Positions 16,481 through 23,557 of a stretch of DNA of 64,000 nucleotides are shown one piece after another (position 1 is the first letter of the stretch; each line of letters begins with the position of its first letter). The translations under genes and the position numbers were made by a program. A model generated the notes under the pieces. It was not told where the DNA came from and did not search any database. It saw only the letters and a program-made list of their open reading frames with translations. The stretch is from assembly GCF_026341515.1 (NCBI RefSeq), contig NZ_JAPEOK010000001.1, positions 9,486,001 to 9,550,000 of the forward strand, given 5' to 3'. Source of the stretch: Streptomyces sp. NBC_00878 (GTDB lineage: Bacteria; Actinomycetota; Actinomycetes; Streptomycetales; Streptomycetaceae).

Positions 16481-17490
16481 CGCGGCCGCGCCTGGGACTG
16501 CTCATCACGGCAGGCGTCGCCCTGCTCCTCGTGTCCGTCGCCGTCGCGATCACCATCGGCCCCGCGGACATCCGGGTCGGCGACGTCTGGTCCGTGGTCG
16601 CGTCCCATCTCGGCTGGGGCAGCACGGAGTTGACCCCGATCCGGGAGGGCATCGTCTGGGAGCTGCGCCTGCCGCGTACGCTCCTGGCGGCCGTCTGCGG
16701 GGCCGGACTCGCCGTGTGCGGTGCGGTGATGCAGTCCCTGCTGCGCAACCCGCTCGCCGACCCGTTCGTCCTCGGGGTGTCCTCGGGCGCTTCGACCGGC
16801 GCCGTGCTCGTGGTCGTCCTCGGCGTCGGCGGGGGCCTGGAACCGGTTTCCGCGGGCGCGTTCCTCGGCGCGGTGCTGTCGTTCGGGCTCGTCCTGCTGC
16901 TCAGCCACCTGCTGGGCGGGGCGACGGACCGTGTCGTGCTGAGCGGGGTCGCCGCGATGCAGCTCTTCTCCGCCCTCACCTCCTTCGTCGTGCTGACCGC
17001 CGCCGACGCCGAGACCACCCGCGGGGTGCTGTTCTGGCTGCTCGGATCGCTGAGCGGGGTCGGCTGGACCGACGTCTGGGTCTGCCTGACGGTGCTCGCG
17101 GTCACGCTGCTGGTCTGCCTCGGATACGCGCGGACGCTCGACGCGTTCGCCTTCGGCCAGGACGCCGCCGCGACACTCGGGGTCTCCGTGGCCCGTACGC
17201 GGCTCGTGCTGCTGTGTGCCACCGCGCTGCTGACGGCCGCGCTGGTCAGCTCGGCGGGCGCGATCGGCTTCGTCGGCCTCGTACTGCCGCACGCGGCAAG
17301 GGCGTTGGTGGGCTCCGGGCACGCCCGGCTGCTACCGGTCACGGCTCTCGCCGGAGCGGTGTTCCTGGTGTGGGTGGACACGCTGGCCCGTACCGTCCTC
17401 GACCCCCAGGAGGTTCCCGTGGGCGTGGTGACCTCGCTGATCGGCGTACCGGTGTTCGTGCTGGTGCTGTACCGGACGCGGAGGACGTGA
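16477..17490 (+). CDS. btuC: BtuC-like FecCD-family permease
   Basis: A 337-residue permease with nine to ten predicted helices. FecCD/BtuC hallmarks are RLPRTLLAAVCGAGLAVCGAVMQSLLRNPLADPFVLGVSSGA, GSLSGVGW, the coupling-helix region GQDAAATLGV and the terminal AGAIGFVGLVLPHAARALVG and DTLARTVLDPQEVPVGVVTSLIGVPVF. It starts at GTG 16477, overlapping the lipoprotein stop. It forms the membrane channel of the riboswitch-controlled importer. Confidence 0.88.
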   Translation: MTRPRLGLLITAGVALLLVSVAVAITIGPADIRVGDVWSVVASHLGWGSTELTPIREGIVWELRLPRTLLAAVCGAGLAVCGAVMQSLLRNPLADPFVLGVSSGASTGAVLVVVLGVGGGLEPVSAGAFLGAVLSFGLVLLLSHLLGGATDRVVLSGVAAMQLFSALTSFVVLTAADAETTRGVLFWLLGSLSGVGWTDVWVCLTVLAVTLLVCLGYARTLDAFAFGQDAAATLGVSVARTRLVLLCATALLTAALVSSAGAIGFVGLVLPHAARALVGSGHARLLPVTALAGAVFLVWVDTLARTVLDPQEVPVGVVTSLIGVPVFVLVLYRTRRT

Positions 17491-17497
17491 TGACGGG

Positions 17498-18379
17498 ATG
17501 ACGGCGGAGCACATGGAGACCGAGGACACCAAGAGCAAGTACATCAAGAGCAAGTACATCAAGAGCGAGGACACCAAAGGTACGGAGCACGCGGAAGCCG
17601 CACGGGGAGCCGGCCTCCGCGCCCACCGCGTCACGCGCACCGCCGACGGCCGTGTCATCCTCGACGGCGTCAGTATCGCCCCGGCCCCCGGCACGACCGT
17701 CGGTCTGCTCGGCCCGAACGGCTCCGGCAAGTCCACCCTCCTGCGCCTGCTCGCGGGCGTCCTCGCCCCGGCCTCGGGCGTGGTCACCCTCGACGGCCGC
17801 CCCCTCGCCGGTCTGGGCCGCCGCGACGTCGCCCGCCGTATCGCCGTGGTCGAGCAACAGGCCGACACCCAGGTCGAGTTGAACGTCCGGGACGTAGTAC
17901 GGCTCGGCCGCACACCGCACCGCCGCGCCTGGACCCCGGCATCCTCGGCGGACGAGGAAGCCGTACGCGACGCGCTGGACCGCACCGGCCTCACCGGCCT
18001 CGCCCACCAGTCCTGGCACACGCTCTCCGGCGGCGAACGCCAGCGCGTGCAGATCGCCCGCGCACTCGCCCAGGAACCCCGCGAACTGCTCCTCGACGAA
18101 CCGACCAACCACCTGGACATCCAGCACCAGCTCGACCTGCTGACCCTCGTCACCTCGCTCCCGGTCACCAGCGTCGTCGCCCTGCACGACCTCAACCTCG
18201 CGGCGATGTACTGCGATCAACTGGTCGTCCTGCGCGAGGGACGCGTCGTGGCCTGCGGCAGTCCGGGCGACATCCTCACGGAAGGGCTCATCGCCGAGGT
18301 GTACGGCGTCCGGGCCGCCGTCACGCGCGACGGCCCCGACGGCCGACCGCACGTGCGCTTCCTGGGGACGGTGGGCTGA
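17498..18379 (+). CDS. btuD: BtuD-like ABC transporter ATPase
   Basis: A 293-residue ATPase of the FecE/BtuD type with Walker A LLGPNGSGKST, Q-loop VVEQQ, signature LSGGERQRVQIARALAQ, Walker B LLLDEPTNHLDIQ and H-loop VALHDL. The first 40 residues are an odd lysine- and acid-rich extension made by a 15-bp repeat (KSKYI twice) and are unlike the family; the domain proper begins at about GLRAHRVTRTADG. A downstream start is therefore possible, although no better ribosome-binding site is obvious. The start is eight bases after the permease stop. Confidence 0.87.
   Translation: MTAEHMETEDTKSKYIKSKYIKSEDTKGTEHAEAARGAGLRAHRVTRTADGRVILDGVSIAPAPGTTVGLLGPNGSGKSTLLRLLAGVLAPASGVVTLDGRPLAGLGRRDVARRIAVVEQQADTQVELNVRDVVRLGRTPHRRAWTPASSADEEAVRDALDRTGLTGLAHQSWHTLSGGERQRVQIARALAQEPRELLLDEPTNHLDIQHQLDLLTLVTSLPVTSVVALHDLNLAAMYCDQLVVLREGRVVACGSPGDILTEGLIAEVYGVRAAVTRDGPDGRPHVRFLGTVG
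17531..17566 (+). repeat. 15-bp tandem repeat in the ATPase N-terminus
   Basis: AAGAGCAAGTACATC occurs twice in tandem plus a partial third copy. It encodes the repeated KSKYI residues, is AT-richer than the surroundings, and keeps the reading frame. Confidence 0.85.
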
Positions 18380-18530
18380 TCGGCGTACCGGTGACGCGTT
18401 GGGGTGGCAGCCGCGACGCGTGGTGCTCGCATCAGCGATGTGCGGTCGGCGCACCACTGATTCGCGAACACGTGTCCGGAATGACGTCCGCCTCCCTGCG
18501 CCGGACCCCGCACGCGCCTACGCTCACTCC

Positions 18531-19394
18531 GTGCTGCGTATCACCGACTCCCGAACCGGCGAGCCCACCGACGCCACCCCCGCCCGCCGCGGCCTGACCC
18601 GCGTCGAGGCCCACGTGCCACGCCCCGACACCACCGGCCTGCGCGTGCTCCTGGTCGCCGACGTCCTCGTACGCGCCCTGGAGATCAGCGGGACTCCCGT
18701 CTGGACCGTACTGACCGGCGCGGAGGGGCGCGCGGAGCTCCGGGCCCGCGCCGCGACGCTCGGCATCCGCCCGTTCGAGGACGAACGGGACAGCGGATCC
18801 GGCCTGGGCGAGGCCCAGGTGCTGCACGTGCTCGGTCCGGACACGGACACGGACACGGACACGGACACGGAGACGGGGAAATACACGGAGACGGCGGACA
18901 CCGGGACGACGGGCGACAAGGCTGCGGGCGCCGAGGTGACGAACGCCGAGGTGGCGGGAGACGAGGCCACGGACGCCGAAGCGGCGAACGGTCTGCGTGT
19001 CGAGGTCGCCCCGGCCGACGCCGAGAGCGGGGTGGCTGACGACGTCGAGAACGCCTCGGCCCTCCGCTTGGCCCTGCTCGCGTGCCCCCGCCGCGAACCC
19101 CTCCGGCTCGACGCGGCCGGCCTCGCGGACGCCGAGGACACCCTGCGGCGCTGGCGGGGCGCCGTCGCCACCTGGGCCACCCGGCCGTCCGGCCCCATCC
19201 CCGATCCCGTACGCCAACAGCTGCGCGCCGCCTGGGAGGACGACTTGGACGTGCCCGCCGTACTCGGTGTGCTGCGCAAGGTGGAGACGTCGGGGACCGT
19301 CCCGGACGGCGCCCGCTTCGAGACGTACGCCTACGCGGACCGGCTCCTCGGGCTCGAACTCACCCGTGACATCGGCCGCGGGACCCGGTCGTGA
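18531..19394 (+). CDS. Unknown protein with degenerate cysteinyl-tRNA-synthetase-like ends
   Basis: A 287-residue protein from GTG 18531. The start (VLRITDSRTGE, TPARRGLTRVEAHVP, LRVLLVADVLVRALEISG) and end (RQQLRAAWEDDLDVPAVLGVLRKVE, ETYAYADRLLGLELTRDIG) resemble the first strands and the late helical part of CysRS/MshC-type proteins. HIGH and KMSKS catalytic motifs and zinc-binding cysteines are missing, so it is unlikely to charge tRNA. The middle (about 100-165) is a hydrophilic stretch including a GGACAC hexanucleotide repeat (DTDTDTDT). Its stop overlaps the next gene (GTGA). The family link is tentative. Confidence 0.6.
   Translation: MLRITDSRTGEPTDATPARRGLTRVEAHVPRPDTTGLRVLLVADVLVRALEISGTPVWTVLTGAEGRAELRARAATLGIRPFEDERDSGSGLGEAQVLHVLGPDTDTDTDTDTETGKYTETADTGTTGDKAAGAEVTNAEVAGDEATDAEAANGLRVEVAPADAESGVADDVENASALRLALLACPRREPLRLDAAGLADAEDTLRRWRGAVATWATRPSGPIPDPVRQQLRAAWEDDLDVPAVLGVLRKVETSGTVPDGARFETYAYADRLLGLELTRDIGRGTRS
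18839..18868 (+). repeat. GGACAC hexanucleotide repeat, five units
   Basis: Five perfect GGACAC units encode alternating Asp-Thr in the variable middle of the CysRS-like protein. Copy number changes would keep the frame. Confidence 0.85.
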
Positions 19395-19948
19395 TCGCGC
19401 GCGCCGGAACGGGCCCACTGCGCCGCCTGATCGTCCTGCGGCACGCCAAGTCGGCCTGGCCGGACGGCGTCGCCGACCACGAGCGGCCGCTCGCCCCGCG
19501 CGGGCGCCGCGACGCCCCGGCCGCCGGGCGCGCGCTCGCCGACGCCGACTGCCTGCCGGACCTGGCGCTCTGCTCCACCGCCGTACGCACCCGGCAGACC
19601 TGGGAGCTGACCGCCGGACAGTGGGGCACGCCGCCTCCCGTACGCCATGATCCGCGGCTGTACGGGGCCGACGTACCGGAGTTGCTCGAAGCGGTGTGCG
19701 AAGTGTCCGCGCAGACCAAGACGTTGCTGCTGATCGGGCACAACCCCGGTCTGGAGGACCTGGTGCTCACGCTGGCCGGCGACAGCCTCGACGACACGCT
19801 GGAAGGCGTACGGACGAAGTTCCCCACGTCGGCGATCGCGATCCTCTCCTGGCACGGTGAGGAGTGGGGCTCCCTCGGCCCCGGCACGGCACTGCTCACC
19901 GACCTGATCGTGCCGCGCGGCAAGAAGCCGCGACTGAAGAAGAGTTGA
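19391..19948 (+). CDS. SixA-type histidine phosphatase
   Basis: A 185-residue phosphohistidine phosphatase of the branch-1 superfamily. The RHG-type motif appears as LIVLRHAKSAWP, followed by DHERPLAPRGRRDA, CSTAVRTRQTW and the second catalytic histidine in LLLIGHNPGLEDLV. The short length fits SixA, which dephosphorylates phosphohistidine proteins. The GTG start overlaps the preceding stop, so it is co-translated with the CysRS-like protein. Confidence 0.86.
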   Translation: MIARAGTGPLRRLIVLRHAKSAWPDGVADHERPLAPRGRRDAPAAGRALADADCLPDLALCSTAVRTRQTWELTAGQWGTPPPVRHDPRLYGADVPELLEAVCEVSAQTKTLLLIGHNPGLEDLVLTLAGDSLDDTLEGVRTKFPTSAIAILSWHGEEWGSLGPGTALLTDLIVPRGKKPRLKKS

Positions 19949-20077
19949 CCCTCGCCCGCCAGGGGAGCCGGCCACTGCGGTCGGGCCACTGCGGTCGGGC
20001 CGCGGCGGTCCGGCCGCGCGGTCCGGCCACGCGGACCGGACGGCGGCACGCGCGCGTGCAGCGCATACGCTGGCCCG

Positions 20078-20707
20078 ATGCAGGACGAGTACCGCACGGT
20101 GGCCCGCGCAGGCGTGCACGAGACCGAGATCAACCGCTCCCGCTTCCTCTGCGCACTGGCGCCGGCGGCCACCGAACAGGAGGCCCAGGCGTTCGTCGCC
20201 GCCGTCCGCAAGGAGCGCGCGGACGCGACGCACAACTGCTTCGCGTACGTGATCGGCGCCGACGCCGCCGTCCAGAAGGCGAGCGACGACGGTGAACCGG
20301 GCGGCACGGCAGGCGTCCCGATGCTCCAGATGCTGCTGCGACGCGACATGCGGTACGTCGTCGCGGTCGTCACGCGCTACTACGGAGGCGTCAAACTCGG
20401 CGCGGGCGGACTCATCCGGGCCTACGGCGGCGCGGTGGGGGAGGCCCTGGACACCCTCGGGACCCTCACACGTAAACGTTTTCGTCTGGCGACCGTGACG
20501 GTCGACCACCAGCGGGCCGGCAAGGTTCAGAACGACCTGCGGTCGACCGGACGCGAGGTGCGTGACGTGCGCTACGGGGAGGCCGTCACCATCGAGATCG
20601 GCCTGCCGGACGCCGATGTCGAGGCCTTCCGGGGCTGGCTGGCCGACGTCACGGCCGGCACCGCCGGGTTCGAACTGGGCGGAGAGGCGTACGGCGACGC
20701 ATCCTGA
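20078..20707 (+). CDS. YigZ/IMPACT-family protein
   Basis: A 209-residue protein with the UPF0029 N-terminal domain (RSRFLCALAPAATEQEAQAFVAAVRKERADATHNCFAYVIG, SDDGEPGGTAGVPMLQML, VTRYYGGVKLGAGGLIRAYG) and a DUF1949-type C-terminal domain. IMPACT proteins bind ribosome-associated factors or nucleic acid; the bacterial role is not settled. The upstream 129 bases hold only short GGTCCGGCC-type repeats. Confidence 0.88.
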   Translation: MQDEYRTVARAGVHETEINRSRFLCALAPAATEQEAQAFVAAVRKERADATHNCFAYVIGADAAVQKASDDGEPGGTAGVPMLQMLLRRDMRYVVAVVTRYYGGVKLGAGGLIRAYGGAVGEALDTLGTLTRKRFRLATVTVDHQRAGKVQNDLRSTGREVRDVRYGEAVTIEIGLPDADVEAFRGWLADVTAGTAGFELGGEAYGDAS

Positions 20708-20807
20708 GTTTTGGGATTCCGGCGGCCTTCGGCCCGGTCAGCCGTCGACGGCGGCGTCCCCGCGGAACGCCCCGGCCACCACGGGGACCAACTGCCGCTC
20801 GATCTGC

Positions 20808-20832
20808 GGGGGCCCGGCACAGCCGGGCCCCC
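20808..20832 (+). terminator. Hairpin terminator after the YigZ gene
   Basis: GGGGGCCCGGC and its exact complement are separated by ACA. It lies 101 bases after the stop and is the strongest stem in the gap. The rest of 20708-21108 holds no gene I can support. Confidence 0.65.
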
Positions 20833-21035
20833 TTCCGCGGTCTGCCGCGCTCTCTTGCGGTGAGATCAGCGGCTCCGGCGTCGGGTTGCCGGACTCGCCT
20901 TGGCACGCCTTGGAATTGAGTCGGCCTCGCCGACGAGGAAGGTGTGTATCCCCTGTTGCCACCGCCGCGCGGGCCCGTAAATGGGGGGCGTTCCCCCATG
21001 TGGCTACAGGCTCCGGCGGGCACTGTAGGACCCGT

Positions 21036-21077
21036 CCCACGCACCGCCGTGTATAAGCGAGCACGGCGGTGCGTGGG
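21036..21077. promoter_or_regulatory. 42-bp perfect palindrome with TATAAG centre before the RTX gene
   Basis: Arms CCCACGCACCGCCGTG and CACGGCGGTGCGTGGG (16 bp, no mismatch) flank the ten bases TATAAGCGAG. The element ends 31 bases before the start codon of the RTX gene. The centre resembles a -10 element, so it could be an operator wrapped round the promoter, or a leader hairpin in the mRNA. Confidence 0.6.
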
Positions 21078-21108
21078 CAGGTCGATACACACAACCGAGA
21101 GGGAGCCC

Positions 21109-21999
21109 ATGGGCAGAAAAGCGTTACTGCGGGTCATAGTGGTCGCGGCGATGGCGGGTTCCGCGGTGACCTTGACCGGAGGCTCGGCGAGCGCGGCAAC
21201 CGGTGTGTTCAAGAGCGGGACCAACATCGTCGTGAACGCGGCGCAGGGCCGCGCGAACAACATCACGGTCAGTCTGTCCGGGAGCTTCGTCATCATCCAG
21301 GACACCTCCGACACCCTGACCGCCGGTCTCAACTGCACCCTCCTGGTCAACGGCACGGTGGCCTGCCCGGTGACCGTCAGCACCGACACGGTGGTGGTCA
21401 ACGCCGGGGACGGCAACGACATCATCACCAAGACCGGCAACGTCCGCAGTGAGCTGAAGGGTGAGTCGGGCAACGACGTCATCAACGGCGGCCCCAGCCC
21501 CGGCAGCAACAGCCTCAACGGCGGCACGGGCAACGACACCCTGAACGGCAGCGCCACCTTCGACCTCCTCATCGGCGGCCCCGGTGCCGACCGGATCAGC
21601 GGCGGGGGCGGCACCAACGACGTCGTCAGCTACCTGGACAGTGGCTCCGGCGTGGTCGTCGACATCGACAACGCCGCCGACGACGGCATCGGTGGCGAGG
21701 GCGACAACGTTCTCACCGACGTCGAGATCATCTACGGCAGCCAGTTCGGCGACACGCTCACCGGGGGCACGGCCAACGACATCCTGTCCGGCTTCGGGGG
21801 CAACGACCTCCTGGTGGGCGGCACGGGCAACGACATCCTGTCCGGCGGTGCCGGCAGCGACACCCACAGCGGCGGTGCCGGCAACGACACCCTCGACGCT
21901 GTCGACGGCGTGTTCGGCAACGACTCCCTGAACGGGGGCGCCAACACCGACACCTGCACCGCCGACACGAGCGACACGAAGAGCGCCTGCGAGGCCTGA
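21109..21999 (+). CDS. Secreted RTX (hemolysin-type calcium-binding repeat) protein
   Basis: A 296-residue protein with a Sec signal peptide (KALLRVIVVAAMAGSAVTLTGGSASA, cut near residue 30), a 70-residue beta-rich region and then calcium-binding nonapeptide repeats (GGTGNDTLNGS, GGPGADRISGG, GGNDLLVGGTGNDILSGGAG, GGAGNDTLDA). Only two cysteines lie near the C-terminus. There is no catalytic domain, so it may be a structural or surface protein that folds on Ca2+ outside the cell. Codon 6 (21124-21126) is TTA, suggesting bldA control. The start follows a GAGAGGGAG ribosome-binding site. A long hairpin terminator follows. Confidence 0.88.
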   Translation: MGRKALLRVIVVAAMAGSAVTLTGGSASAATGVFKSGTNIVVNAAQGRANNITVSLSGSFVIIQDTSDTLTAGLNCTLLVNGTVACPVTVSTDTVVVNAGDGNDIITKTGNVRSELKGESGNDVINGGPSPGSNSLNGGTGNDTLNGSATFDLLIGGPGADRISGGGGTNDVVSYLDSGSGVVVDIDNAADDGIGGEGDNVLTDVEIIYGSQFGDTLTGGTANDILSGFGGNDLLVGGTGNDILSGGAGSDTHSGGAGNDTLDAVDGVFGNDSLNGGANTDTCTADTSDTKSACEA

Positions 22000-22076
22000 A
22001 CACCCCGCGGCCGCTGACTCCGCAGCGCTGATTCCACAGTCACCGAATCTGTGGTCGCCGCTGCCTCGTCACTCGG

Positions 22077-22121
22077 GAGCGCCTGGCGCGAGCACCGGTT
22101 CCACGCTCGCGCCAGGCGCTC
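22077..22121. terminator. 17-bp hairpin terminator after the RTX gene
   Basis: GAGCGCCTGGCGCGAGC pairs perfectly with 22105-22121 across an 11-base loop. It separates the RTX gene from sbcD. No U-tract is present, as is common in high-GC actinomycetes. Confidence 0.75.
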
Positions 22122-22293
22122 CGGCCATTCCGCGATGCTCCAGCCGTTCCGCGACGTGGGGCCGAGGTGTGAGGTCCGTGCTGGAACAGGGGGACAGAGG
22201 CGCTAGCGTGGTGGGTGCCGACCGGTACGTCCGTGCTGGTTGGTGCTGGTTCGGGAGCGCCGTCGGGAGAAATGCGCAGGTCAGAGCGGTTTC

Positions 22294-23457
22294 ATGAGAT
22301 TGCTGCACACTTCCGACTGGCATCTGGGCCGGGCGTTCCACCGGGTCAACATGCTCGGTGCCCAGGCCGAGTTCATCGGTCACCTCGTCACGACCGTGCG
22401 CGCATGTGACGTGGACGCGCTGGTCGTGTCGGGAGACGTGTACGACCGGGCGGTGCCCCCGCTGGCCGCGGTCGAACTCTTCGACGACGCCCTGCACCGT
22501 CTGGCCGACCTCGGTGTGCCCACCGTGATGATCTCCGGGAACCACGACTCGGCGCGCCGCCTCGGCGTCGGTGCCGGGCTCATCGACCGCGCGGGCATCC
22601 ACCTGCGGACCGACCCCTCGGCGTGCGGCACACCCGTGGTGCTGAAGGACACGTTCGGTGAGGTGGCCTTCTACGGACTGCCGTATCTGGAACCGGCGCT
22701 GGTGAAGGACGAGTTCGGAGTGGAGAAGGCGGGCCACGAGGCCGTGCTCGCCGCCGCCATGGACCGGGTCCGCGCCGACCTCGCCACGCGCGCGCGGGGC
22801 ACCCGTTCCGTGGTCCTCGCCCACGCCTTCGTCACCGGCGGCGAGGCCAGCGACAGCGAGCGGGACATCACCGTGGGCGGGGTCGCCGCCGTACCGTCCG
22901 GAGTCTTCGAGGGCGTCGACTACGCCGCGCTCGGGCATCTGCACGGCAGCCAGACCATCACCGAGCGCGTGCGCTACTCGGGATCGCCGCTGCCGTACTC
23001 CTTCTCGGAGACGGACCACCGCAAGACCATGTGGCTGGTCGACCTGGGCGCCGACGGCTCGGTCGGGGCCGAGCGCGTCGACTGCCCGGTACCGCGTGCG
23101 CTCGCCCGTATCCGGGGACATCTGGAGGACCTGCTCGCCGACCCGGAGCTCGCACGCCACGAGGAGGCGTGGGTCGAGGCCACTCTCACCGACCCGGTGC
23201 GTCCCGCCGATCCCATGGCGCGGCTCGGCGAACGCTTCCCGCACACGCTCAGCCTCGTCTTCGAGCCCGAGCGGGCACCGGACGACCCCGACGTCTCGTA
23301 CGCCCGGCGGCTCGCCGGCCGCAGCGATCAGGAGATCGCGGAGGACTTCGTGGCCCATGTGCGCGGCGCCGGACCCGATGCTCGCGAACAGGCCGTGCTC
23401 CAGGACGCGTTCGACGCCGTCCGAGCCGACGACACGGTCCGTGAGGTCGCCCGGTGA
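22294..23457 (+). CDS. sbcD: SbcD nuclease subunit of the SbcCD DNA repair complex
   Basis: A 387-residue Mre11-type metallophosphoesterase. The five metal motifs are visible: DWHLGR (about residue 8), GDVYDR, GNHD, HAFV and GHLHG. It forms the nuclease of SbcCD, which opens DNA hairpins and processes double-strand ends with SbcC. The ATG at 22294 is chosen because MRLLHTSDWHLGR is the conserved start. SbcC begins 100 bases downstream in the same direction. Confidence 0.95.
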   Translation: MRLLHTSDWHLGRAFHRVNMLGAQAEFIGHLVTTVRACDVDALVVSGDVYDRAVPPLAAVELFDDALHRLADLGVPTVMISGNHDSARRLGVGAGLIDRAGIHLRTDPSACGTPVVLKDTFGEVAFYGLPYLEPALVKDEFGVEKAGHEAVLAAAMDRVRADLATRARGTRSVVLAHAFVTGGEASDSERDITVGGVAAVPSGVFEGVDYAALGHLHGSQTITERVRYSGSPLPYSFSETDHRKTMWLVDLGADGSVGAERVDCPVPRALARIRGHLEDLLADPELARHEEAWVEATLTDPVRPADPMARLGERFPHTLSLVFEPERAPDDPDVSYARRLAGRSDQEIAEDFVAHVRGAGPDAREQAVLQDAFDAVRADDTVREVAR

Positions 23458-23557
23458 CGCGCGGAACCGGGTGCACGGCGAGGCGGGATCCAGAGGCGGG
23501 ATCCATGGAGAGCCCTGTGGCGATGTGTGACCTGGACGTCGAGGGGGCGGGGGCCCG

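Noticed and set aside
20738..21094. Minus-strand frame ending IERQLVPVVAGAFRGDAAVDG in the gap before the RTX gene
   Set aside because: The last residues look protein-like, but no start, family or codon bias over the rest; the gap contains a terminator and a palindrome instead.
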